Assembly: GCA_029782135.1 (NCBI GenBank)
Contig: JAKOVI010000162.1
Span: 1 to 64,000, forward strand
Direction: 5' to 3'
DNA: 64,000 nucleotides
DNA from: Bacillota bacterium
GTDB taxonomy: Bacteria > Bacillota > UBA4882 > UBA10575
Part shown: positions 8,523 to 16,057 of the stretch, piece by piece
Numbering within the stretch: the first letter of the stretch is position 1
Layout of the letters: each line of letters begins with the position of its first letter
The notes under the pieces: generated by a model
Seen by the model: the letters and a program-made list of their open reading frames with translations, nothing else
Told to the model about the DNA's origin: nothing
The model's database searches: none
Translations under genes and position numbers: made by a program

Positions 8523-9734
8523 TTATTCGCCTAACCCGAATTCATCATGTAAGGCTTTAAGCGCCTTCGTCATATCCTCCTGTTTTACCAAACACCCGAT
8601 ATTGGTATGGGAATCGGTCGTCTGGAAGAGCTGAACATTGGCTTTGTATAATCCGTTCACCACCCGCGCCATGACCCCCGGGACACCGCGCATCCCCGCG
8701 CCAACCACCGAAACCTTGGCAAAACCCTTTGCCCCTTTAAACTCAAGGCCGGTCTGTTCCAGGATCGCCGTTGTCCGCTCGAACAACGCTCCTTTCACCG
8801 TAAAGGTAATGCGTTGCGGGGAAACTTGAATCATATCAAGGCTAATCCCGGCCTCCGCCAACAGGTTGAATACTTCCAGGGCTTTTCCACTGGTATTTAC
8901 ATCCTGGGGACAAAAGAGATTAAACTGCGCGATTTCGGGAATATAAGCGAGGCCGGTCACCATCTTGTCGGTTTTGAGCTCGATGTCGGCCGTCGGAGGC
9001 TGATCACAGATTAATGTCCCCTCTTCGTCGGAGAAGACGGATTTAATCCGCAATGGGAGCCGCCCGTTCATTGCGATCTCCACGGCCCGCGGGTGAATCA
9101 CCTTGGCCCCCAGGTGCGCCATTTCGCAAAGTTCATTGTAAGTCATGACCTTTAACGGTTTGGCTTGCGGCACCAAACGCGGATCAGTCGTCATCACGCC
9201 GTTGACATCCGTATAGATCTCCACCGTCTCCGCATGCAAAGCGACACCAAGCGCGGCAGCAGTCGTATCACTCCCGCCACGCCCTAAAGTGGTCGCCTCG
9301 AAATCTTTCGTGACGCCTTGAAATCCGGCCACCACCGCCACTTTCTTCATTTTTAAAGCATCAAGAATCTTTTGCGGCTTGACCTCGATGATACGTGCCT
9401 CTCCAAACTGCCGGTCGGTGATAATACCCGCCTGTCCGCCGGTAAAAGCTTTCGCGTCAATCCCATGCCGGCGCAAAGTCTGGACCATCACCACCGTGGA
9501 GATCAATTCTCCGCACATCATTAACAAGTCCAATTCGCGCGGATTGGGGTCCGGATAGATCTCTTTAGCAAGGTTAATTAAAGTATCGGTCGCATAAGGC
9601 GCCCCGTAGCGCCCCATCGCCGAGACTACCACCACTACCGCATAGCCGAGATCGATCGCTTCCTTGATTTTTACCACGACCAGTTCCCGTTGCTCAGGGG
9701 TGGCAACAGATGTTCCGCCATATTTTTGTACCAA
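8523..9734 (-). CDS. dapG: Aspartokinase, DapG type
   Basis: The product phosphorylates aspartate at the start of lysine and dipicolinate synthesis. The 403 residues include VQKYGGTSVA at the N-terminus, the core GRGGSDTTAAAL near 153-164 and two C-terminal ACT domains. The first canonical start is TTG at 9734, but it lies 18 bases after the AAAGGAG site. Three codons earlier an in-frame ATT (9741-9743) has ideal 9-base spacing and would give the conserved start (M)KILVQKYGG, so translation may begin at AUU. It sits between dpaB and dapA, as in Bacillus dapG. Confidence 0.95.
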   Translation of the reverse strand: MVQKYGGTSVATPEQRELVVVKIKEAIDLGYAVVVVVSAMGRYGAPYATDTLINLAKEIYPDPNPRELDLLMMCGELISTVVMVQTLRRHGIDAKAFTGGQAGIITDRQFGEARIIEVKPQKILDALKMKKVAVVAGFQGVTKDFEATTLGRGGSDTTAAALGVALHAETVEIYTDVNGVMTTDPRLVPQAKPLKVMTYNELCEMAHLGAKVIHPRAVEIAMNGRLPLRIKSVFSDEEGTLICDQPPTADIELKTDKMVTGLAYIPEIAQFNLFCPQDVNTSGKALEVFNLLAEAGISLDMIQVSPQRITFTVKGALFERTTAILEQTGLEFKGAKGFAKVSVVGAGMRGVPGVMARVVNGLYKANVQLFQTTDSHTNIGCLVKQEDMTKALKALHDEFGLGE

Positions 9735-9809
9735 TATTTTAATCGGAGACCACTCCTTTTATTACCAATTTATTTTGGCACAATTCTCATTAGAATTCAA
9801 CTCTGATCA

Positions 9810-10409
9810 TCAGATTTCTTTCTTTATATTTCCCAAGATAACCGGTTGAATTTGTTCCCCGCGCAAGGCGGCGACAATCGTCTCGCATAACAACTCCATC
9901 CGCGCGACCAGGGAGCGTGGTTTGCCTTCGGGATCATCTTGACCGAACGGGACAAAATAAATATACTTCCGGTTCAGCATGGTCGCGACATTATGGAGAT
10001 TGGCCCCCAAACCGTCATTGGTCGAGATCGCCACCACCACCGGACGGCCGTTCCGCAGATGCGCTTTACAGGCTAGGGTCACAGCGGTGTCAGAGATTCC
10101 CATCGCCAAACGGCTCAAAGTCGTTCCGGTACAGGGTGCGACCACCATCACATCGAGAAGTTTTTTCGGACCGATCGGTTCAACTTCGACCAATGTGTAC
10201 CATGGTTTTCTTCCGGTGATTGTAGTAAGCGTTTTCTGGAGATCCTCGGCCTTCCCAAACCGGGTATCCGTCTCGAGGACCGCCGGTGATAAAATGGGGT
10301 ACAAATCCGCTCCTTCCTGCTTCAACCGTTTAATTTCCGGGATCACTTCCGGGATTGTACAATGGGATCCGGTGAGCCCGATCCCAATCCGTACACCTGC
10401 CAGTTGCAT
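9810..10409 (-). CDS. dpaB: Dipicolinate synthase subunit B
   Basis: DpaB (SpoVFB) is the flavoprotein-like partner of DpaA in making dipicolinic acid for the spore core. The 199 residues begin GVRIGIGLTGSHCTIPEV, carry VVAPCTGTTLSRLAMG near 108 and DGLGANLHNVATMLNRK near 148, all typical of this family. The ATG at 10409 is preceded by AGGAGGTG at 7 bases; an upstream in-frame start at 10436 has no site and would add residues not seen in the family. It lies 41 bases after dpaA and is read with it. Confidence 0.96.
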   Translation of the reverse strand: MQLAGVRIGIGLTGSHCTIPEVIPEIKRLKQEGADLYPILSPAVLETDTRFGKAEDLQKTLTTITGRKPWYTLVEVEPIGPKKLLDVMVVAPCTGTTLSRLAMGISDTAVTLACKAHLRNGRPVVVAISTNDGLGANLHNVATMLNRKYIYFVPFGQDDPEGKPRSLVARMELLCETIVAALRGEQIQPVILGNIKKEI

Positions 10410-10450
10410 GCCAAGACACCTCCTGTTCACTTCCAAGCATCTGTGTTAAT

Positions 10451-11338
10451 TCATTCACTTAGTGCCTGTTCGATCAAGCCTGGAAGTTGAGCAGCGAGGA
10501 TTCTCCCAGCCGTTAACGGCGCGACCTTTCCCGGCAAACCCAAAGCCAACAAAGCAGTGATTTGGTATTTTTCCGCCGCCGGGAAGTCAACACCGCCAGG
10601 AGCGGAGGCAAGATCTATAATGAGGGTCCCGGGTTTCATCCTGCTTAAAATCTCCTCAGTAACAACCAATGCCGGAACCGTATTAAAGATCACCTCGGCG
10701 GAGGCCACGTGCTCTGCCAAAGCGGAAAGTGCGATTGTCGTACAGCCCAATTCTTCAGCCTTGGCTAATTGCGCAGGATTCCGGGCAGCCACTTCAACCT
10801 TTGCCCCCCAGGCCACGAGCCGCGCCGCCAATGCCTGGGCAACCCGCCCGTATCCCAGGATCAGACAACGGGCATCCTGAACCGTAAAGGCTGTCTTCTC
10901 CATCATTAACTGGATTGCCCCCTCTGCCGTCGGAACAGCATTCGGGATCGCAATCGCGTCGCACTCCGCATATTCAAAAACCCGGATTCCGAGTTGAACA
11001 GCTTTTTCTTTTAAAAAACGCGGAAACGAACCGGTAATGATTAAAGCCCGTTCGGCAAGTGCGTCCCAAAACTCATCCCCAAGCCGAATCTCCACCGGTT
11101 CGCTGGTCTTCACCATTCCTTTACCATCGGCTCCACTGATCGGGAGGATTATAACCCTGGCGTCCGCGACTGCCTCTTTAATGCTTCTGGCCGGATATAA
11201 ACGCGGCCGGGCCGGAACTGGCGCCAACCCAAAGGTTTTAACCCAGGCCGCCCGCTCCAGCATTGTTTCAGCCACCATGAGCTGTCGCTGATCCCCGCCG
11301 AGGATCGCTACTCCGCTCTGCGCCAAAGCATTATTCAT
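10451..11338 (-). CDS. dpaA: Dipicolinate synthase subunit A
   Basis: DpaA (SpoVFA) is the NAD(P)-binding subunit that oxidises the dihydrodipicolinate pathway intermediate in the mother cell. The 295 residues have an N-terminal VAILGGDQRQLMVAETML and a Rossmann segment CLILGYGRVAQALAARL near 158. GGGAGGG stands 7 bases before the ATG. It is followed by dpaB, dapG and dapA. About 220 bases separate it from dapB upstream, room for its own mother-cell promoter, though I could not identify one with confidence. Confidence 0.96.
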   Translation of the reverse strand: MNNALAQSGVAILGGDQRQLMVAETMLERAAWVKTFGLAPVPARPRLYPARSIKEAVADARVIILPISGADGKGMVKTSEPVEIRLGDEFWDALAERALIITGSFPRFLKEKAVQLGIRVFEYAECDAIAIPNAVPTAEGAIQLMMEKTAFTVQDARCLILGYGRVAQALAARLVAWGAKVEVAARNPAQLAKAEELGCTTIALSALAEHVASAEVIFNTVPALVVTEEILSRMKPGTLIIDLASAPGGVDFPAAEKYQITALLALGLPGKVAPLTAGRILAAQLPGLIEQALSE

Positions 11339-11555
11339 CCAAGAGCCCTCCCTTTCTCACTATTACCAGGCTTTCAAGTCTATGCTACGCTACGCTTGAC
11401 AAAGGCATAGACTCATCAACAGTCACCAGTCAATAGTAATATATTCCCCGGGAAAAAGAGAGGTGCTAAAAAGTCGGATCCCATGGACTGCCTCTTCACT
11501 ATGATCGAATAGCCGCCTGCGCCGATGGCAAGATAGTGCTTTTTGGCGGTCTCCC

Positions 11556-12356
11556 TCAATCCACCAATGATTCCAACCCGTAATAGAACCCTTTTAAGGA
11601 CCGGAGCTTTCTGATCGCCATTAACACGCCGGGCATAAAAGACGAACGATCAAGCGAATCATGTCTGATGGTCAGGGTTTGTCCCTGGCTGCCAAAGATC
11701 ACCTCCTGATGCGCGATGAGCCCGGGCAACCGTAGACTGTGGATCTTCACCCCCAAGTATTCTCCCCCCCGGGCGCCATTGATCTTCTCCAAAGGCGCCG
11801 GTTTGGGGGTCGGTTCCGCCCGCCGGCCGGCGGCAATCATCTCCGCTGTCTTCAGCGCCGTCCCCGAGGGGGCATCTACCTTCCGGTCATGATGTAACTC
11901 AATAATCTCCACATCCGGAAAATACTTCGCCGCTTCCTTGGCGAACCGCATCATCAGCACGGCGCCGATCGCAAAATTCGGCGCCACCAGCAATCCTTTT
12001 TCCGTTTTGGCAACCAAGGCGCTGATCTCTTCCAGATTTTCATCGGTTAAACCGGTTGTCCCAATCACCCCAGCCACTTTATGCTCCAACGCCACTTTAA
12101 TATTCTCCATCACCGCCAACGGCGTTGTAAAATCAACCATCACTTCGGCCCGGGACTCTTGCAAAACCGCCGCCAAATCCTCCCTGATCCTTAACCCCAG
12201 CGGTTTAATCCCGCAAACCTGGCCAATCTCTTCCCCGACACCCGCTTTATCCACCACACCTGCCAAAACCATGTCGTCCTGGGCTGCAACCGCTTTTACG
12301 ACCTCTCTTCCCATCCGCCCAAAAGCTCCTGAAACAACGACCCGGATCCGTTCCAT
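11556..12356 (-). CDS. dapB: 4-hydroxy-tetrahydrodipicolinate reductase
   Basis: DapB reduces the DapA product to tetrahydrodipicolinate for lysine synthesis. The 266-residue product has the nucleotide-binding GAFGRMGREV near residue 10 and the active-site block ELHHDRKVDAPSGTAL near 155. The ATG at 12356 is preceded by AGGAGGTG at 9 bases; the in-frame GTG at 12368 overlaps that site and is not the start. It is upstream of dpaA on the same strand. Because dipicolinate branches before this step, its presence beside dpaAB lets lysine and dipicolinate supply be set together. Confidence 0.97.
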   Translation of the reverse strand: MERIRVVVSGAFGRMGREVVKAVAAQDDMVLAGVVDKAGVGEEIGQVCGIKPLGLRIREDLAAVLQESRAEVMVDFTTPLAVMENIKVALEHKVAGVIGTTGLTDENLEEISALVAKTEKGLLVAPNFAIGAVLMMRFAKEAAKYFPDVEIIELHHDRKVDAPSGTALKTAEMIAAGRRAEPTPKPAPLEKINGARGGEYLGVKIHSLRLPGLIAHQEVIFGSQGQTLTIRHDSLDRSSFMPGVLMAIRKLRSLKGFYYGLESLVD

Positions 12357-12509
12357 GTTGAACGACACCTCCTAATCCCAGTGCACAAGATTATTTTCTG
12401 CTTGGAAAAGAAAGACGACTCGCCGCCTGTTGATCACTGAAACTTACCCCACACAAGCTTTTGCCTGCCGTGCGGGTCTTTTCCGTGTAATCTAAATTTC
12501 AACCTTACA

Positions 12510-12539
12510 GTAAAAGGTTGGCCCAAGCCAACCTTTTCC
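12510..12539 (-). terminator. Hairpin after the PRC-barrel gene
   Basis: A perfect 11-base inverted repeat AAAAGGTTGGC / GCCAACCTTTT with a 4-base loop lies about 30 bases past the stop of the gene ending at 12569. The T run after it on the minus strand is short (TTTTACTGT), so termination may be partial and allow reading into dapB. Confidence 0.65.
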
Positions 12540-12568
12540 GCAAACACCCTCCGACGGGAGGCCGGAGC

Positions 12569-12820
12569 TTAGCCGTTTACCTTCTCCTGCGACTCCTTGG
12601 ATGTATCCTCCCAAAGCACCAAATCATCACTGATCTTTTTCACCGCTGTCCATAAAATTTCCTGCTCTCTCCGGAAGAAAAAACCTTTTCCCGGAACGAT
12701 CATCGATTTTACCTCGGCCGCCTTTAAATTAAGGATAAAATCGATCTTCCTGACCGGCCCCAGCTTACTCCCGTCGGCCAGGTTAATCAGTTCTTTCCCG
12801 ATCAAACTGGACAAACGCAT
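12569..12820 (-). CDS. YlmC/YmxH family PRC-barrel sporulation protein
   Basis: The 83-residue product begins MRLSSLIGKELINLADGSKL and has the small beta-barrel pattern of PRC-barrel proteins (YlmC/YmxH family), conserved in spore formers but of unknown molecular role. The ATG at 12820 is chosen because a G-rich GGGGGATTGGGGG precedes it and because homologues begin with this LSSLIGKE block. An upstream in-frame start at 12892 would add a poorly fitting leader. It follows sigK by 81 bases on the same strand and may be co-transcribed with it. Confidence 0.88.
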   Translation of the reverse strand: MRLSSLIGKELINLADGSKLGPVRKIDFILNLKAAEVKSMIVPGKGFFFRREQEILWTAVKKISDDLVLWEDTSKESQEKVNG

Positions 12821-12901
12821 CCCCCAATCCCCCCAATTTATTCTTATTGGCAGGGGAGGGAAAAGATACGTCAACAGGCTCACCGGCAACAAGATTTTCC
12901 C

Positions 12902-13609
12902 TTATTTATCTTCCCCAGAAAAATCCTTAAACAGCTTTTTCAGCGCCTTTTTTTCAATACGCGAAACATAAGAACGGGAAATCCCCAGGATTTTAGCAAT
13001 TTCCCGTTGTGTCTTGCTCAGTCCGTCTTTCAGTCCGTAACGCAATTCAACCACTTTTTTCTCACGCTGGTTCAAAATATTTAACTTTTGCCGCAGACTC
13101 TCCTCCTCAAGTTTCGTCTCCACCATCTCCGGAACCAGTTCAGCCCCGGTATCCATAATGTCCAGAAGCGTAATCTCATTTCCCTCTTTATCGGAACCAA
13201 TCGGGTCCTGGAGAAAAACATCATTCTTCAATTTTTTCGTCGCGCGGAGATGCATCAAGATTTCATTTTCAATGCAGCGCGCGGCGTAGGTGGCCAACCG
13301 GGTATTGTATTTTCGTTTATATGTATTAATCCCCTTGATCAGACCAATTGTCCCGATTGATATCAAATCATCGTTATCCTCTCCCGTATTATCAAACTTT
13401 TTGACAATATGCGCGACCAACCGCAGGTTCCTTTCGATCAAAAGATCCCGCGCCTGCCGGTCTCCCGCCTCCATCCGGAGGATCAATTCCCGTTCCTCTT
13501 CTTCACTTAACGGCATGGGAAAGACATTGGTATTGGAAAACGAAGAAAAGAGCCAGGCAAACTTTTCACCGATCAGGTTAAAAAGGAACTCCAGCCAGGG
13601 AATGGCCAT
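12902..13609 (-). CDS. sigK: RNA polymerase sporulation sigma factor SigK
   Basis: This 235-residue sigma-70 family protein directs late mother-cell transcription. It has a hydrophobic pro-sequence ([17 protein letters not shown]) that keeps the factor at the membrane until cleavage. The body carries [20 protein letters not shown] and [14 protein letters not shown] in region 2, and a region 4 helix-turn-helix ending [15 protein letters not shown]. The gene is one unbroken frame, unlike Bacillus subtilis where a skin element splits it. The ATG at 13609 is preceded by GGGGGTG at 8 bases. The upstream region borders a tandem repeat. The pro-sequence would be cut by a SpoIVFB-type protease, which is not in this window. 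Confidence 0.95.
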   Translation of the reverse strand: MAIPWLEFLFNLIGEKFAWLFSSFSNTNVFPMPLSEEEERELILRMEAGDRQARDLLIERNLRLVAHIVKKFDNTGEDNDDLISIGTIGLIKGINTYKRKYNTRLATYAARCIENEILMHLRATKKLKNDVFLQDPIGSDKEGNEITLLDIMDTGAELVPEMVETKLEEESLRQKLNILNQREKKVVELRYGLKDGLSKTQREIAKILGISRSYVSRIEKKALKKLFKDFSGEDK

Positions 13610-13872
13610 CAAAGTTTCACCCCCGCAAGAAAATACGGCGTGCATCTATCCATATGAGTGAAACTATTGTCCTGTGCCAGTCCCGAACCGGCCAGATCCT
13701 GGATCAAAGTAACAAGGCCGAGGATAGGGTTTTCGTTTTTACCTGGGCATGCCTTAGAATGTTCGAAAGGAGCTTTCTGTAAGCAGGAGACAACCCGTAC
13801 CTTAGCCCGGGGGAGGGTTGGCGGAGAGCGAACTCGAAAGTCTTCGTAGAGCTTTCTTGGTGAACGAAGGAT

Positions 13873-13949
13873 AAAACCGGGACGCGCGGCAGGATGCCGC
13901 GCGCCGCTTCCGAGGCCAGGGATGGACTCTGAAGCGGTTGCCCGGTTTT
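13873..13949 (+). ncRNA. Candidate three-way-junction RNA with GGA loops, copy 1
   Basis: Plus-strand fold: outer stem AAACCGGG/CCCGGTTT closes two hairpins. The first is GCGCGGC-AGGAT-GCCGCGC. The second is CCGCTTC/GAAGCGG around an inner CC-AGGGAT-GG. A T run follows the outer stem, so the structure can also end transcription. The same architecture occurs in copy 2 and, with different stem sequences, on the minus strand at 23680-23756. Exposed GGA loops are the type of site bound by CsrA-family proteins and seen in TwoAYGGAY-like RNA motifs. Transcription has not been shown. Confidence 0.5.
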
Positions 13950-14082
13950 CCCCTGGGCAAGCCTTAGAATGTTCGAAAGGAGCTTCCTGTAAGCCGGAGA
14001 CAACCCATACCTTAGCCCGGGGGAGGGTTGGCGGAGAGCGAACTTGAAGCTCTTCGTAGAGCATTCTTGGCGAGCGAAGGGC

Positions 14083-14159
14083 GAAACCGGGACGCGCGGC
14101 AGGAAGCCGCGCGCCGCTTCCGAGGCCAGGGATGGACTCTGAAGCGGTTGCCCGGTTTT
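14083..14159 (+). ncRNA. Candidate three-way-junction RNA with GGA loops, copy 2
   Basis: Same fold as the copy at 13873: outer stem AAACCGGG/CCCGGTTT, first hairpin GCGCGGC-AGGAA-GCCGCGC and second hairpin CCGCTTC/GAAGCGG. The only change in the first hairpin (T to A) falls in the loop and leaves GGA and all pairs intact. Confidence 0.5.
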
Positions 14160-14241
14160 GGCCTGAGCGAGCCTTAGAGTGCTCGAAGGAGCTTCCTGGA
14201 AGCCGGAGCCAACCCTCCCCCGGGCGGAGAGATTATTCAGT

Positions 14242-15894
14242 TTAATCCAGTTCAGAGTTTAAATAGAGCTCCAGGCACCGCCTCATCATCTCCCCGAACA
14301 CCTCCGCCGCCCGCTCCACGGCGCGCACTTCCTCCTCCAGGAAAACCACGCCAACCAACCGCGGCTGGTAAGCAGGGGCATAACCGGCAAACCATCCGAA
14401 AGAAAGCTCCCGGCCTTCCGGATCGACTTTCCCACTGTCGGCGCTCCCCGCCAGCCCGGCAGCGCTCTCCCGGATTTGTGCCTTTTTTCCGGTTCCATAA
14501 AGAACAACCGCTTCTAATATTTCCTGGAGCGCTGATGCCGTTTCTCCGGAAAGAACCTGTTCACCACGGGGTGGCGGGGCTTGCCAAGCCCACTCCCCAT
14601 CAACCGTCAGTAATCCCTCCACCACCCGGAGCGGGTAGTAAATTCCATTTCCCGCAATCGCCTGAAGAACCCCGGCGATCTGCACCGGGGTGACCAGTAC
14701 TTCCTGTTCCCCCTGGAGGATTCCGGCATCATCTTTCAGTTCCGCCGGTGCCGGTAAATACCCGGCCGCCTCTCCGGGCAATCCTAAGCCGCTTACTCTG
14801 TCAAAGCCCAGCTTCTGCCCGACCGCGATGACTTTTTCCCACCCAACCCGCTTCAGCACTTCCGCACCGACCGGCCGGCAAGCGTAGGCGACAGCCTGGG
14901 CAAAAGTAAGCACCCCATGACTCTGCGCGTGGTCAGGAAAGCAATAATACGCCGTTGTTTCCGCCTCGATCAGCCCGGGATCATAAAAGGTTGTCCGGGC
15001 GGTCACCGCTCCCACCTCTAAAGCGGCGGCAGCCAGGGGAAGATTGAATAATGTCCCGGCGGGATAGGCTTGTAAAGCCCTGTTCAGTAAGGGAGCATGC
15101 GGTGCATTAATACTTTTTTGTGGCTCATAAGGGTCGAACACCGGCCGGCTGGCGAGTGCGAGAATCTTTCCTGTTCCTGCTTCCGTGAGCAAAAGAGCTC
15201 CCTTCGTTATCTCTTTCTCCGCAAGCAATTCTTCGATTGCTTGCTGGAGGGCAAGGTCGATGGTGAGCACTAGATTCTTTGGGGGTTTTTCTCCGTTAAT
15301 CTCCCGGTATTTCCATCCGATCCCGGGGATCGGCCGCTGGTGGGCATCGGCCGTCAGCGCCAAGTTCACAATCGTGTCGCTGCTTAAAGCCTCCTCGAAC
15401 AGGTATTCAAGACCGGCGATCCCTTGTCCTCCGGCCGGATGGAGATAACCAAGCAGATGATTGGCCAACGGTTTACCGGCATAACGTAAAGGAAGGTTAC
15501 AAAGGGTTAACCCTTGTAAATTATGCTGCTGCGCAAGGGCGAGAAGGTGCTGGTTAGGATTGCTGATGATCACCGGGGAAAGTTTTTGCCCGGAGAAAAG
15601 CTGATCTCCCAAAACCGCCATAATCTGCTGTTTTTCTTCTTCCGTTAGCCGTTCCGGGAAAACAGCCAGATATGTACGGTGGTCCTGTCCGGTTAGCGCA
15701 CGGCCAAAACGGTCGAGTATCGCCCCCCGTTGCCGGTACAATGGCAAGCTGTCACTCCGTTGGTTGATGGCCCGGAGTGCCCAACTGATATTCTCCTTTA
15801 CCTGAATCTGGAACAGACAATTAACCAAGTATAAGCCTAAACCAAAAAAGACATAGAAAAGAAGCATCACACGCCGGCGATATCCTTTACACAT
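14242..15894 (-). CDS. Degenerate class B penicillin-binding protein (predicted pseudo-transpeptidase)
   Basis: The 550-residue product has a membrane anchor at 10-30, a dimerisation-type region and a transpeptidase-like domain, so it belongs to the PBP2/FtsI/SpoVD fold. All three catalytic motifs are changed. The SxxK box, usually PGSTFK, reads PAGTLFN at 278-284 (Ser to Thr, Lys to Asn). The SxN box reads ACR at 338-340. The KTG box reads LAG at 481-483. The frame is otherwise intact and full length, so it is a maintained pseudoenzyme rather than a decayed gene. It follows mltG and may be a structural or regulatory partner in septal or cortex peptidoglycan synthesis. A hairpin covers its ribosome-binding site. 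The start at 15894 has AGGGGTGG 5 bases upstream. Confidence 0.85.
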   Translation of the reverse strand: MCKGYRRRVMLLFYVFFGLGLYLVNCLFQIQVKENISWALRAINQRSDSLPLYRQRGAILDRFGRALTGQDHRTYLAVFPERLTEEEKQQIMAVLGDQLFSGQKLSPVIISNPNQHLLALAQQHNLQGLTLCNLPLRYAGKPLANHLLGYLHPAGGQGIAGLEYLFEEALSSDTIVNLALTADAHQRPIPGIGWKYREINGEKPPKNLVLTIDLALQQAIEELLAEKEITKGALLLTEAGTGKILALASRPVFDPYEPQKSINAPHAPLLNRALQAYPAGTLFNLPLAAAALEVGAVTARTTFYDPGLIEAETTAYYCFPDHAQSHGVLTFAQAVAYACRPVGAEVLKRVGWEKVIAVGQKLGFDRVSGLGLPGEAAGYLPAPAELKDDAGILQGEQEVLVTPVQIAGVLQAIAGNGIYYPLRVVEGLLTVDGEWAWQAPPPRGEQVLSGETASALQEILEAVVLYGTGKKAQIRESAAGLAGSADSGKVDPEGRELSFGWFAGYAPAYQPRLVGVVFLEEEVRAVERAAEVFGEMMRRCLELYLNSELD

Positions 15895-15935
15895 AAAAAC
15901 CACCCCTGGTTAATTTAACCAAAAAAGGGTGGTTT
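15895..15935 (-). promoter_or_regulatory. Hairpin overlapping the ribosome-binding site of the degenerate PBP gene
   Basis: On the minus strand AAACCACCC pairs with GGGTGGTTT, with an inner GGTTAA/TTAACC stem, then TTTTT and the ATG. The right arm contains the AGGGGTGG ribosome-binding site. The structure could act as a terminator after mltG, as a block on translation, or both. Confidence 0.55.
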
Positions 15936-16057
15936 CTTGCATTTTCTTTCTTGAGCTGCCGCTGTGAAGACTCAAAACTTCGTTCGTGAACCGGATCCGG
16001 CGGGAACGAACCTGTGTACCTGTTCAGCTACGTAGGTTTAAACCTCCGGCACCGTTG

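Larger units (their letters stand above)
13727..14228 (+). repeat. 210-bp tandem repeat array, about 2.3 units
   Basis: Two full units (about 13743-13952 and 13953-14162) and a shortened third (14163-14228) repeat with a constant period of 210 bases. Anchor GCCTTAGA recurs at 13751, 13961 and 14171. The units are highly similar. This stretch fills the gap between sigK and the degenerate PBP gene, both on the minus strand. Each full unit ends in a compact multi-hairpin fold and a T run on the plus strand. A reading frame runs through it on the minus strand, but it only translates the repeat and resembles no protein I know. Confidence 0.9.

Noticed and set aside
11376-11420. Inverted repeat AGTCTATGC/GCATAGACT upstream of dpaA
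   Set aside because: It has no T run, no known operator match and no second copy, so I could not assign a role.
12902-13609. A skin-type interruption of sigK
   Set aside because: The frame is continuous through regions 2 and 4, with no recombinase nearby.
13609-14064. A 151-codon minus-strand reading frame through the tandem repeat
   Set aside because: It only translates the repeat units in one frame, has no convincing ribosome-binding site at its start and runs into the sigK 5' end. The plus-strand RNA fold explains the conservation better.
13743-14228. CRISPR array
   Set aside because: Units are 210 bp and adjacent, with no short repeats separated by unique spacers and no cas genes.
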